A DNA stretch of 64,000 bases, from contig JANQPY010000035.1 of NCBI GenBank assembly GCA_028285245.1, positions 1 to 64,000 on the forward strand, given 5' to 3'. Below are positions 46,596-54,906 of the stretch, one piece after another. The notes below the pieces were generated by a model. The model was not told where the DNA came from, did not search any database, and saw only the letters and a list, made by a program, of their open reading frames with translations. Positions within the stretch are counted from its first letter, which is position 1. Each line of letters opens with the position of its first letter. Source of the stretch: Gammaproteobacteria bacterium (GTDB lineage: Bacteria; Pseudomonadota; Gammaproteobacteria; Steroidobacterales; GCA-2729495). The translations under genes and the position numbers were made by a program.

Positions 46596-46637
46596 CCCTC
46601 AGGCGGGCCGATACATCGTTGTGCCCTCGCCTGCGGC
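46596..46637 (-). repeat. Intergenic repeat family A, short copy (copy 3)
   Basis: This 42-base element keeps only the ends of the family: CCTCAGGCG at 46597-46605 pairs with CGCCTGCGG at 46628-46636 (8 of 9), and it contains GGGCCGATACATCGTTGTG, matching one flank of the long copies. The middle, including the inner hairpin, is missing. Like the two long copies it lies just after a stop codon (15 bases after the YgjP-like gene). Confidence 0.6.
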
Positions 46638-46686
46638 TCTTCACCAACGTACTCGAACTTAATCTGCAACCGTGGAGTCAGGAACC

Positions 46687-47121
46687 ATGTCTGAGTTAAC
46701 TCACGAGGGAAAGTGTCTTTGCGGCGAGGTGGCGGTGACGGTTACGACCCGCGATAACACCGTCGCAGCCTGCCACTGCAACATGTGCCGGAAATGGAGC
46801 GGTGGCGTTCTGTTCGCGCTGGAAAGCGTTGCGGATGTGAGCATCCGCGGAGAAGACCATGTGACTATCTACGCGTCGTCCGAGTGGGCGGAGCGGGGCT
46901 TCTGCAAGCACTGCGGTACACATTTGTTTTATCGCCTGCAGGATAGAAGTTTCTACTCGGTAACCTCCGGGCTATTCGAGGCCCACGCGTGGAAATTTGA
47001 TCAGCAGCTGTTTGTTGACGAACAACCAGACTTCTACGCCTTCAGCAATGACACGAAGAGACTCACCGGAGAACAGGTCTTCGCACTGTTCGCGTCAGAC
47101 CAGGATCAACCCTCGCCCTAA
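46687..47121 (+). CDS. GFA family protein (glutathione-dependent formaldehyde-activating fold)
   Basis: The ATG at 46687 has AGGAA upstream and gives 144 residues. Zinc-binding cysteines are in KCLCGEVAV, CHCNMCRKWSG and FCKHCGTHLFYR, the three GFA groups. Proteins of this fold include glutathione-dependent formaldehyde-activating enzyme and CENP-V-like proteins; many bear only the zinc sites. A role in formaldehyde metabolism is not certain. The stop is followed after 25 bases by the second long repeat-A copy. Confidence 0.9.
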   Translation: MSELTHEGKCLCGEVAVTVTTRDNTVAACHCNMCRKWSGGVLFALESVADVSIRGEDHVTIYASSEWAERGFCKHCGTHLFYRLQDRSFYSVTSGLFEAHAWKFDQQLFVDEQPDFYAFSNDTKRLTGEQVFALFASDQDQPSP

Positions 47122-47146
47122 AGCGCCCGAACTGCCGCCGGCACCA

Positions 47147-47266
47147 AAAAGCTCTCAGGCAAGGGCGAGACGAGGCGTGGGTTGGCGAAAAAGCGGAACG
47201 TATATGTCAATACGTGAGCATTTTGAGACAACCCAGAACGAAGTATCGGACCGCCTGAGGGCTTTT
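47147..47266 (+). repeat. Intergenic repeat family A, copy 2 (120 bases, plus orientation)
   Basis: The element is bounded by AAAAGCTCTCAGGC (47147-47160) and GCCTGAGGGCTTTT (47253-47266), 13 of 14 paired, with an inner hairpin ACGTAT/ATACGT at 47198-47215. It is nearly the same length as copy 1 and shares GCGAGACGAGGCGTGG and AACGAAGTATCG with it. It lies 25 bases after the GFA stop and is followed by a terminator-like hairpin at 47284-47310. Confidence 0.8.
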
Positions 47267-47283
47267 CCTGCGCAGAAAAGCAA

Positions 47284-47310
47284 AAGGCCCGAACAGTAAG
47301 TCCGGGCCTT
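47284..47310. terminator. Terminator-like hairpin after the GFA gene and repeat A
   Basis: AAGGCCCG (47284-47291) pairs perfectly with CGGGCCTT (47303-47310) around an 11-base loop. A-rich sequence lies on the left and the right flank is only weakly T-rich, so it may work in either direction. It would separate the GFA gene from the two-component system downstream. Confidence 0.55.
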
Positions 47311-47361
47311 CGCATCTGGAGGATCTTAAAATCAAGTGGCGACGGGGCGCTTGGGGCGCCT

Positions 47362-47387
47362 AAGGAGAAGGGGGGGCTCCTTCGACG
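47362..47387 (+). repeat. Possible degenerate repeat family B, copy 3
   Basis: AAGGAGA at 47362-47368 and TTCGACG at 47381-47387 match the two ends of the family B core, but the middle is 11 bases shorter than in copies 1 and 2 and is replaced by a run of G. It sits 96 bases after repeat A copy 2, which copies the A-then-B order found at 19.7-19.9 kb. The remaining part of the 489-base gap 47122-47610 is covered by the neighbouring terminator and promoter entries. Confidence 0.4.
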
Positions 47388-47491
47388 CTGGGAAGATCAA
47401 TCGCCTTCCCGTCAATCCACGCTTGCATACTACGAGCAGCCGCCTAACCCGGGCCTTGCCTGAACATTAACCATCTGTAATCTTCGGTGTG

Positions 47492-47569
47492 AACAGCAAG
47501 ATGCTGTTTATATTATACTTTTCCACTCCTGACCCACGATACAGCAACCAATAACGGTATGCTGTATCG
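47492..47569 (+). promoter_or_regulatory. Promoter and paired inverted-repeat operators of the two-component system
   Basis: Two inverted repeats share the half-site ACAGCA. The first is AACAGCA-AGA-TGCTGTT at 47492-47508. The second is CGATACAGCA (47537-47546) and TGCTGTATCG (47560-47569), perfect over 10 bases with 13 bases between. A TATACT -10 element lies at 47514-47519, so the first repeat occupies the -35 to -10 region and the second lies in the 5' leader of the response regulator gene. This is a likely autoregulation or repressor site; the second repeat could also form an RNA hairpin. Confidence 0.65.
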
Positions 47570-47610
47570 CGGCAACCCGATGTGTATCCGCAAGACTCAA
47601 GGCCAACGGA

Positions 47611-48285
47611 ATGCGCTTTCTTGTGATTGAAGACGACGCCAGCGTGGCGGAATTTACCTGTGGCGGCCTGCGCGAGGCAGGGCACACGGTCGATCATGCC
47701 GACAACGGTAAAGACGGTTTGTTTCTGGCGACCACCGAAAGTTATGACGCGTTGGTGGTAGATCGAATGCTGCCTGGCGTTGATGGTCTGTCGGTGATCC
47801 GCACTCTGCGGGCATCGGAAAATGCCACCCCCGTGCTAATTCTCTCCGCGCTCGGGCAGGTCGACGACCGAGTGAAGGGATTGCAGGCGGGCGGCGATGA
47901 TTACCTGACCAAGCCATTTGCGTTCAGCGAATTGCAGGCTCGCCTGGAAGCTCTGACACGCCGGAGCCGAGGCAGCGGCAGCGCTGAGACGGAACTCAAT
48001 GTCGGGCCTCTGGAGATGAACCTGCTTAAGCGCGAAGTAAGGCGCTCCGGCGAGCTGATTGAACTTCAGCCACGCGATTTCCAGCTATTGGAATACCTGA
48101 TGCGCAACGCCGAACAGGTTGTGACCCGCACCATGCTGCTTGAGAACGTCTGGGACTATCATTTCGATCCGCAGACGAACGTAATCGACGTACACATCAG
48201 CCGGCTGCGAGCGAAGATCGATAAAGGACACGAACGAGCACTGATTCACACCGTGCGGGGTGCGGGCTACAAGCTATCCGCTTAA
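47611..48285 (+). CDS. Response regulator, OmpR/PhoB family
   Basis: A 224-residue protein. The receiver domain has the acidic pair EDD at 7-9, phosphorylated Asp51 in ALVVDRMLPG and Lys in YLTKPFAFSE. The C-terminal winged helix shows LELQPRDFQLLEYLMRN-type sequence and VIDVHISRLRAKID. It pairs with the histidine kinase that starts 3 bases after its stop. The promoter has the paired ACAGCA repeats. Such pairs often answer metals, phosphate or envelope stress; the signal here is not known. Confidence 0.95.
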   Translation: MRFLVIEDDASVAEFTCGGLREAGHTVDHADNGKDGLFLATTESYDALVVDRMLPGVDGLSVIRTLRASENATPVLILSALGQVDDRVKGLQAGGDDYLTKPFAFSELQARLEALTRRSRGSGSAETELNVGPLEMNLLKREVRRSGELIELQPRDFQLLEYLMRNAEQVVTRTMLLENVWDYHFDPQTNVIDVHISRLRAKIDKGHERALIHTVRGAGYKLSA

Positions 48286-48287
48286 GG

Positions 48288-49664
48288 ATGATGCATTGGC
48301 TGACTGAACAACTCCGCACCACGACGTTTCTCCTGACGCTGCGTTACATGGTGCTGTTCTTTATCTCCCTGACGGGCCTGATGCTCGTCATCAATCTGTC
48401 GATCAGCCGCTTCACTGAAGCGCGCGCCGATGCGAGCGTTTCAACCACACTGCGTACATTCAATGTTCTCTACGGTCGCGGCGGCCTGATCGCGGTTGAT
48501 GAGTACATGCAGGCGCGCGAAGTCGCCGAACGGACCGGCGACATGTACTTCATGCTGGCTGACAGTCAATACGACCGTGTGGCCGGCAACCTGAACTCCT
48601 GGCCTGCCTTTCGGGCGGACGACAGCGGCTGGGTGCGTTTTGACCTGCGCCGCGGAGGCGAGGTGTTTATGGCCCGCGGCCGCGTGAATCGGCTGGGTGA
48701 CGACGGTTGGCTGCTGGTCGGCCGCGAGGTGCGCGACCTCGGTGGTCTGGAACAGGTGCTCGATCGGGCCTTCGTGTTTGTGCTCGGCGCGACCCTGCTA
48801 TTTGCCTTTGCGGGCGGGCTGTTCATGAGCAACACGGTGGTCAAACGGGTCAACGAAATTAATCAGACCAGTCGTCAGATCATGGGTGGTGACCTATCCA
48901 GGCGGATGCCAACACTCGGCACGCGCGACGAGTTTGATCAGCTGTCCAACAACCTCAATGAAATGCTGGACCAAATCGAGTCGCTGATGGCCAGCATCCG
49001 GCACATGTCTGACAACGTGGCTCACGACTTGCGTACGCCGCTTACGCGCTTGCGAGGACGGCTGGAGAATCTTCGCCGGCACACCACCGATCAAAACCTC
49101 GAGGATGTCGAGGGCTGTCTGCAGGACGCCGAGCAGCTACTGGCCACATTCAGCTCGCTGCTGAGTATCACGCGCCTGGAATCTGGCGCCGCAGATACGC
49201 ACCTTCAGGAGTTGGATCTGGCCGAGATCGCCGCTGACGCCTGCGAGCTCTATCAGGCAGTTGCTGAGGAACAGGGCCTGCGCCTGGAGTTTGACCGCCC
49301 GGCTCCGGCCATGATCAGGGCCGACCGTAACCTGGTCTTTCAAGCCCTCACCAATCTCCTGGACAACGCAATAAAGTACGGATCCGAGGGCGGCGCCATC
49401 GGCGTGGAGGTCACCCGCAGTGGGCCGGAGATTACGCTGTCTGTCGGCGACCGGGGACCAGGCATTCCTGCAGACCGGCGCGAAAAAGTTTTGCAACGTT
49501 TTTACCGGCTAGATGAAAGCCGCTCGGCTCCCGGATCGGGGCTTGGTCTCAGCCTCGTGCTGGCGATTGCGCAACGCCATAAAGCCAAGTTTGTTTTGGA
49601 CGACAACCACCCGGGCTTGCTGGCGCGTCTCGTCTTTGTGAACGCTGCTCAGGCAACCGGTTGA
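48288..49664 (+). CDS. Sensor histidine kinase, HAMP-containing
   Basis: A 458-residue protein with membrane helices at about 14-36 and 162-184 that flank a periplasmic sensor region of about 125 residues. A HAMP region (NEINQTSRQIMGGDLSRRMP) follows, then the H-box with His246 in NVAHDLRTPLTRLRG. The ATP-binding part has LTNLLDNAIKYG (N box), GDRGPGIP (G1) and GSGLGLSLVLAIA (G2). It is coupled to the response regulator just upstream. Ligand not known. Confidence 0.95.
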   Translation: MMHWLTEQLRTTTFLLTLRYMVLFFISLTGLMLVINLSISRFTEARADASVSTTLRTFNVLYGRGGLIAVDEYMQAREVAERTGDMYFMLADSQYDRVAGNLNSWPAFRADDSGWVRFDLRRGGEVFMARGRVNRLGDDGWLLVGREVRDLGGLEQVLDRAFVFVLGATLLFAFAGGLFMSNTVVKRVNEINQTSRQIMGGDLSRRMPTLGTRDEFDQLSNNLNEMLDQIESLMASIRHMSDNVAHDLRTPLTRLRGRLENLRRHTTDQNLEDVEGCLQDAEQLLATFSSLLSITRLESGAADTHLQELDLAEIAADACELYQAVAEEQGLRLEFDRPAPAMIRADRNLVFQALTNLLDNAIKYGSEGGAIGVEVTRSGPEITLSVGDRGPGIPADRREKVLQRFYRLDESRSAPGSGLGLSLVLAIAQRHKAKFVLDDNHPGLLARLVFVNAAQATG

Positions 49665-49677
49665 GATCAGCACCGGC

Positions 49678-50052
49678 ATGTTTCGCATTCTCGACGACTA
49701 CCCGGATGCGGTGCTGGCAGTAACCGGCACCGGGCGCATCTCTACCGAGGACTACCGGGATACTTTGGGTCCGGAACTCAGGGCGCGAAGAGCGCGCCAC
49801 GACAGCGTGCGGCTGCTTTATCACCTGGATGCCGACTTCGACCGTTTTGCCACGACGGCACTGTGGGATGACAGTCTGCTGGGCATGCACAACCTCGCCG
49901 GCTTTGAGCGAGTCGCTGTGGTCACGGATCTGGCCTGGCTGCGCAATCTGGCTGTCGGCGCGGGTGTGCAATCCGGGGGCGCTGTGCGCGCATTTCCCAA
50001 CTCCGAACTTGCAGAAGCGCGCGCGTGGCTTCTGGACGGCATGCAATGCTAG
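49678..50052 (+). CDS. SpoIIAA/STAS-like small protein
   Basis: A 124-residue protein starting MFRILDDYPDAVLAVTGTGR with a beta-alpha pattern (RLLYHLDADFDRF, VAVVTDLAWLRNLAV, SELAEARAWLLDGM) typical of SpoIIAA-like proteins of the DUF3478 group. Some bind lipids or act as anti-anti-sigma-like partners, but phosphorylatable Ser is not obvious. It follows the kinase by 13 bases and overlaps the next gene by 7, so it may belong to the same transcript. Confidence 0.8.
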   Translation: MFRILDDYPDAVLAVTGTGRISTEDYRDTLGPELRARRARHDSVRLLYHLDADFDRFATTALWDDSLLGMHNLAGFERVAVVTDLAWLRNLAVGAGVQSGGAVRAFPNSELAEARAWLLDGMQC

Positions 50053-50759
50053 GGCGGCACAACAGCAATGTCGCAATCACCTGCCTGGTTGCGCTTTGCA
50101 TCACTAGCTGCGGGTCGCCCGATAAGTCCTGGGACCTGGCCGAACGGGAGGATACCCCTCAAGGCTATCTTGAGTTTCTTGCCAAGTACCCGGACGGCGA
50201 ATTCGCGGAACGAGCGCGCCAGCGCATCGCCGAGCTGGATGAACTGCGTGCCTGGGAGCGCGCCCAGTTTCGCGACCGGATTGAAAACTATCAGCGGTTC
50301 ATCGAGAACTTTCCTGACAGTAATTTTGGGGCCCCGGCGAAGGCGCGCGCCGCACAACTCGTGCGCGATGCCGCGTGGGCCGAGGCGGAATCGGCTGGCA
50401 CGGTCGATAGCCTGAACGCGTTCCTGAGCGATTATCCCGATGCGCCCCAGCGCGAGCAGGCCGAGCAGCGCATTGCCGCGCTCACGCCGCCTGCCCCGGA
50501 GCCACCTCCCGAACGGGACGGTGCATTTCGTTTACAGGTGGGCGCGTTTAGAACGGCGGCGGCCGCTGCAGCAGAAGTCCGGCGCCTGGACCCGCGATTC
50601 GGCGAACTGCTGTACGGACCCATCCGCATCGACTCGGCGGCGGAGGGATCGTCTCGCCCGTTCGTACTCAAGACAGTCCCCATGAGCGGCCCGGAGGCGC
50701 GCGACGCCTGCAGCAGACTCAAGGCACTCGACCAAGACTGCTTTATCATTAACCGTTAA
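50046..50759 (+). CDS. Lipoprotein with TPR-like helices and a C-terminal SPOR-like domain
   Basis: The ATG at 50046 overlaps the stop of the SpoIIAA-like gene and opens a lipoprotein signal ending ALCITSC, so Cys18 would be lipidated. The start seven codons earlier is less likely. Residues 25-140 form three similar helical hairpins (YLEFLAKYPDGEFAERAR; YQRFIENFPDSNFGAPAK; LNAFLSDYPDAPQREQAE), as in outer-membrane assembly proteins such as BamD and YbgF. The last 80 residues (AFRLQVGAFRTAAAAAAEVR) are SPOR-like, a domain that binds denuded peptidoglycan at the division site. Length is 237 residues. Confidence 0.85.
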   Translation: MLGRHNSNVAITCLVALCITSCGSPDKSWDLAEREDTPQGYLEFLAKYPDGEFAERARQRIAELDELRAWERAQFRDRIENYQRFIENFPDSNFGAPAKARAAQLVRDAAWAEAESAGTVDSLNAFLSDYPDAPQREQAEQRIAALTPPAPEPPPERDGAFRLQVGAFRTAAAAAAEVRRLDPRFGELLYGPIRIDSAAEGSSRPFVLKTVPMSGPEARDACSRLKALDQDCFIINR

Positions 50760-50831
50760 CGCGCGGGTGAATCGCCAGCCACGAAACGCCAGAAGCCACG
50801 CAGAACGGCAGCCAACAGATCCCGACACAGT

Positions 50832-51998
50832 ATGAGCTTCGACTGGGCAGACCCGCTTGAACTAGACCAGCAGCTTAGCGATACAGAGCTGCAGCTGCGT
50901 GACTCGGTTCGCCGCTACTGCACAGATCGCCTGCAGCCGCGTGTAGTCAGCGCGTTCCGCGACAACCGTTTTGATCGGGACATACTGCGAGAAGCGGGCG
51001 ATCTTGGGATGTTGGGTGGCAGCATAGGCGGCTACGGGTGCCCGGGACTGAGCTACGTGAGCTACGGTTTGCTGGCGCGCGAAGTTGAGCGCATAGACAG
51101 CGGCTACCGTTCGATCATCAGTGTGCAATCTAGTCTGGTCATGTTCCCCATTCATGACTTTGGCTCTGAAGAACAGCGCGAGCAATACCTGCCGGGACTG
51201 GCCAGCGGTGCCCTAATTGGCTGCTTTGGACTCACCGAGCCAGACCACGGATCTGACCCGGGACGGATGCGCGCCCGGGCGCGGCGGGTTGCGGATGGCT
51301 TCGAGCTGACCGGCACAAAAACCTGGATCTCCAATGCGCCGGTGGCGGACGTGTTTGTTGTATGGGCCCGCGATGACGAAGGTGAGATTGCGGCTTTTTT
51401 GCTTGAGCGAGGCATGCGCGGGCTAAGCACACATGAAATCGAAGGCAAGCTGGCGCTCAGAACATCCAGCACGGGCGACATCATCATGGATCGCGTGTTT
51501 GTGCCTGAAGAAAACCAGCTGCCTGCGGCACGCGGGTTAGCCAGCGCCTTCGCCTGTCTTAATCGCGCTCGCTACGGCATCGCCTGGGGCAGCATGGGTG
51601 CCGCGGAAGCCTGTTGGCATGCCACCAGAGACTATGTGATGGACCGTCAGCAGTTTGGTCGGCCACTGGCGGCAAATCAGCTGGTGCAGAAAAAGCTTGC
51701 CGACATGCAGACAGAAATCACGCTGGGGCTGCAAGCTTGCCTGCGGCTGGGCCGCATGGCCGACGCAGGCAGCCTGCATCCGGAAGCTGTTTCGCTCCTC
51801 AAGCGCAACAACTGCGGCAAGGCGCTGGACATCGCCCGCACCGCACGGGACCTCCACGGCGGTAACGGCATCAGCGATGAATACCATGTTATTCGTCATC
51901 TGCTGAACCTGGAGGCGGTCAACACTTATGAAGGGACTCACGATATTCACGCATTGATCCTGGGCCGCGCCCAAACGGGCATACAGGCATTCAACTGA
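50832..51998 (+). CDS. gcdH: Glutaryl-CoA dehydrogenase
   Basis: A 388-residue acyl-CoA dehydrogenase. The N-terminal [16 protein letters not shown] and the C-terminal [18 protein letters not shown], with the catalytic Glu in EGTHDI, are characteristic of GcdH, which oxidises and decarboxylates glutaryl-CoA from lysine and tryptophan breakdown to crotonyl-Co[14 protein letters not shown] is the FAD and substrate loop. It overlaps pdxH by one base. It precedes pdxH with no electron-transfer flavoprotein gene nearby. Confidence 0.92.
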   Translation: MSFDWADPLELDQQLSDTELQLRDSVRRYCTDRLQPRVVSAFRDNRFDRDILREAGDLGMLGGSIGGYGCPGLSYVSYGLLAREVERIDSGYRSIISVQSSLVMFPIHDFGSEEQREQYLPGLASGALIGCFGLTEPDHGSDPGRMRARARRVADGFELTGTKTWISNAPVADVFVVWARDDEGEIAAFLLERGMRGLSTHEIEGKLALRTSSTGDIIMDRVFVPEENQLPAARGLASAFACLNRARYGIAWGSMGAAEACWHATRDYVMDRQQFGRPLAANQLVQKKLADMQTEITLGLQACLRLGRMADAGSLHPEAVSLLKRNNCGKALDIARTARDLHGGNGISDEYHVIRHLLNLEAVNTYEGTHDIHALILGRAQTGIQAFN

Positions 51999-52663
51999 TG
52001 TCTGACAATCCATCAAACGGCAGGGATCTCGCCGATCTCCGGCGTGATTACCGCAATCAGCCGCTGCGGCGCACGGACCTGAATGCCGATCCGATGCAGC
52101 AATTTGATGCATGGTTCAACGCGGCGATGGAGTGCGAGGCGATGGATGCCAACGCCATGGGTCTTGCCACCGCGGATGCCAGCGGCGCGCCTTCGCTGCG
52201 CACGGTGCTGCTGAAGTACTACAGTGCGGAAGGCTTCTTGTTCTACACCAACCTCGGGAGCCGCAAAGCGTCGGACATCGGCGCGAACAGCAACGTAGCT
52301 CTGCTGTTCTACTGGCACGAACTGCACCGGCAGATAAAGGTTCGCGGCACGGCCACGCGCACCAGCGTCGCGCAAGACGCCGCGTATTTTCTGCGCCGGC
52401 CTCGCGACAGTCAGCTCGGCGCGTGGGTTTCCCGGCAGAGCCAGACCATTTCCGCGCGCTCGACGCTGGAAAGCAAATTCGCGGAAATGCAGGAACGTTT
52501 TGCCAAGGGTGAAGTGCCGCTGCCTTCTTTTTGGGGTGGCTATCGCGTGATACCGGCAAGCATCGAATTCTGGCAGGGCCGTGAGAATCGCCTGCACGAC
52601 CGGTTCATTTACCGCAAAACCGATGCGGACGATGGGTGGGCAATCGAGCGACTGGCGCCATAG
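51998..52663 (+). CDS. pdxH: Pyridoxamine/pyridoxine 5'-phosphate oxidase
   Basis: A 221-residue FMN enzyme that makes pyridoxal 5'-phosphate. RTVLLKYYSAEGFLFYTNLGSRKASDI and FYWHELHRQIKVRG (cited in parts RTVLLK, FYTNLGSRKA, HRQIKVRG) and WGGYRVIPASIEFWQGRENRLHDR (cited in parts GYRVIP, EFWQGR, RLHDR) are the FMN and substrate sites. The start overlaps the gcdH stop (TGATG). The ending AIERLAP is normal for the family. Confidence 0.96.
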   Translation: MSDNPSNGRDLADLRRDYRNQPLRRTDLNADPMQQFDAWFNAAMECEAMDANAMGLATADASGAPSLRTVLLKYYSAEGFLFYTNLGSRKASDIGANSNVALLFYWHELHRQIKVRGTATRTSVAQDAAYFLRRPRDSQLGAWVSRQSQTISARSTLESKFAEMQERFAKGEVPLPSFWGGYRVIPASIEFWQGRENRLHDRFIYRKTDADDGWAIERLAP

Positions 52664-52720
52664 TCGTGTTATGCCAAAACGGTGCTTGCAGCCCGCGGCC
52701 GCGGGCTCTAGATTGATGGC

Positions 52721-53107
52721 ATGCAGTTAGCACGCGGCGTCTCCTGGGTTTTGTGGATCACTTTGCTGGCGGGCAATGCCGCCGGCTTCCAGCCACTGCC
52801 GTTGGATGCAGAGATGACCGACGTGCCCTGCGCTGCGCTGCACGACAGCGACAGCGGTATGGACCATCGTGTCGCCGACGACTGTCTGGCTCATTGCCTC
52901 GATGCCGTGACTCACAACGGCGACGCTGCCCTTCGTGCACCGTCCCGCACGCCAGCGGACGAGGAGTTTGAGCAGGATCCGAAGGCAAACTGCTCGCCGC
53001 ATTCTCAGCTCAACGCGTTCACGCTTGATTCCGCGTGGCAACCGCCGCCAGCGCTAAACGTTGCTACCCGCTCACCCGTTCGCCGTTACGACCGGCTTCT
53101 GAACTAG
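52721..53107 (+). CDS. Small exported Cys/His/Asp-rich protein of the copper operon
   Basis: A 128-residue protein with a Sec signal (VLWITLLAGNAAG). The mature part has Cys, His and Asp groups (VPCAALHDSD, DDCLAHCLDAV, ANCSPHSQ) that could bind copper. It lies 80 bases upstream of the copA-type gene on the same strand, and such small cysteine-rich proteins are often found ahead of copper genes. I do not recognise the family; a copper-binding role is inference. Confidence 0.7.
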   Translation: MQLARGVSWVLWITLLAGNAAGFQPLPLDAEMTDVPCAALHDSDSGMDHRVADDCLAHCLDAVTHNGDAALRAPSRTPADEEFEQDPKANCSPHSQLNAFTLDSAWQPPPALNVATRSPVRRYDRLLN

Positions 53108-53187
53108 CGTCCCTCTGCACCGGCCCGTCGCCGGATCGACATGCCTGCCATGCGCGGGCGCCTTTCGTTTTCAGCAGAGTTTCGGAC

Positions 53188-54906
53188 ATGACAACCAGAC
53201 GACAGATCCTCGCGGCGGCAGGCCTGCAGTGCTTGCTGCCACAGTGGGCGATTGGCGCCCTGCCCGTCGGCAGTGCCCGCCAGGCGTTTGAACTGACCAT
53301 TCGCGATACCGCCATACCCATCGCCGGGCGCCAGGGCCGCGCCCAAACGATTAACGGCAGCCTTCCCGGACCGCTTTTGCGCATGCGCGAAGGCGACCGG
53401 GTGTCGATTTCCGTTCGGAACCAGCTGACAACCGATACGTCGCTGCACTGGCACGGGCTGCTGGTGCCGCCGGGCATGGACGGCGTGCCGGGAATCAGTT
53501 TTCCGGGCATACCGCCCGGTGATTCGTTCACTTATCAATTCAGGCTGCGCCAGGCGGGCACGTATTGGTACCACAGCCATTCCGAATTCCAGGAACCTCT
53601 GGGCGTCTACGCGCCGCTGATTGTCGATCCGCTGGAACCAGAACCGTTTGCCTATGACCGCGAGTTCATCATCGTGCTGTCGGACTGGAGCTTCGAGCAC
53701 CCGCGACGAATTTACAGCAAGCTGAAGAAACACGCTGACTACTACAACCGGAATCTTCCGGGCCTGGATCAAGCACTGCGTGACGAGCGCGGCATCAGAG
53801 CGGCTATCGGCGAAGATGTTGAATGGTCGCGGATGCGCATGATGCAAACCGATATCGCGGATGTTACCGGCGCAACATTCACGTATCTGCTAAACGGCCA
53901 TTCGACCATGGACCCGTGGCTTGGCGTGTTCGTGCCCGGAGAGCGAATCCGTTTGCGGTTTATCAACGCGGCGGCCATGACCTATTTCAATGTGCGGCTG
54001 CCCGGCGTGCCCATGACCGTTGTGCAAAGCGATGGGCAAAATCTGCAGCCGTTCGAAACGGACGAGTTCCAGCTTGCCGTGGCAGAGACGCTGGATGTAT
54101 TGATTAGCCCGCGCGCCGGCACTCCGCATACGCTAATTGCCGAAGCGATGGACCGCAGCGGCCTGGTCTTCGGCAGCATAAGCAGCGAGCCGGGGGAGCC
54201 CCCCGCTGCTCCAGCTTTGCGCGCGCCGCCCAAACGAACCATGGCCGATATGGGCCACGGCGACGGCCATGCACATCACGATCACCGCAACCATGGGCAT
54301 GACCAAGGCAGTGCTCGCCCGGAGCAAGGCCACGCGGATAGCGCCAGCAAGCCAGTCGCGGAAGCCAGCTGGGAGCCGCGACGCGGTCCTGGCGTTGCGA
54401 ACGTGGTCTCCAGCCCCAGCTCGCGGCTTGACGAGCCGGGTACAGGACTGGAGAACGTGGCACATCGGACACTGACTTACGCGCAGTTTGCTGCTCATCG
54501 CGGGAGGTCGGTAACGCCGATACCTCAGCGCGAGTTCACTCTGCACCTTACGGGCAACATGCACCGCTACATGTGGTCATTCGATGGTGAGCGATACAGC
54601 AAGCGCACTGAACCCATTGAACTGATCCAGGGGGAGTGCGTGCGGTTCACACTCATCAACCACACGATGATGGAACACCCGATTCACCTGCACGGCATGT
54701 GGATGGAGCTGGAGAACGGCAAATCGCCGCTGGCGCGCAAACACACGATCAGCGTCAAGCCCGCGGAGCGTCTGTCGGTGCTTGTTATCCCTGACGAACC
54801 CGGTGACTGGGCGTTTCACTGCCACCTGCTGCTGCACATGAAGGCCGGCATGAACCGGGTGGTTCGCGTGATCCCGGCCGCTGATTCGGGCAACCGGCAT
54901 GCGTAG
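53188..54906 (+). CDS. copA: Multicopper oxidase, CopA/PcoA type
   Basis: The ATG at 53188 opens a Tat leader (MTTRRQILAAAG); a start at 53035 would overlap the preceding gene. The protein has 572 residues and all three copper-binding regions: HWHGLLVPPGMDG and YWYHSHSEFQE in the first cupredoxin domain, HPIHLHGMWMELE and HCHLLLHMKAGMN in the last. A His-rich, Asp-rich stretch (HGDGHAHHDHRNHGHDQG near residue 355) can hold extra copper. It oxidises cuprous ions in the periplasm. Cognate regulator and P-type ATPase genes are not present in the window. Confidence 0.95.
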   Translation: MTTRRQILAAAGLQCLLPQWAIGALPVGSARQAFELTIRDTAIPIAGRQGRAQTINGSLPGPLLRMREGDRVSISVRNQLTTDTSLHWHGLLVPPGMDGVPGISFPGIPPGDSFTYQFRLRQAGTYWYHSHSEFQEPLGVYAPLIVDPLEPEPFAYDREFIIVLSDWSFEHPRRIYSKLKKHADYYNRNLPGLDQALRDERGIRAAIGEDVEWSRMRMMQTDIADVTGATFTYLLNGHSTMDPWLGVFVPGERIRLRFINAAAMTYFNVRLPGVPMTVVQSDGQNLQPFETDEFQLAVAETLDVLISPRAGTPHTLIAEAMDRSGLVFGSISSEPGEPPAAPALRAPPKRTMADMGHGDGHAHHDHRNHGHDQGSARPEQGHADSASKPVAEASWEPRRGPGVANVVSSPSSRLDEPGTGLENVAHRTLTYAQFAAHRGRSVTPIPQREFTLHLTGNMHRYMWSFDGERYSKRTEPIELIQGECVRFTLINHTMMEHPIHLHGMWMELENGKSPLARKHTISVKPAERLSVLVIPDEPGDWAFHCHLLLHMKAGMNRVVRVIPAADSGNRHA

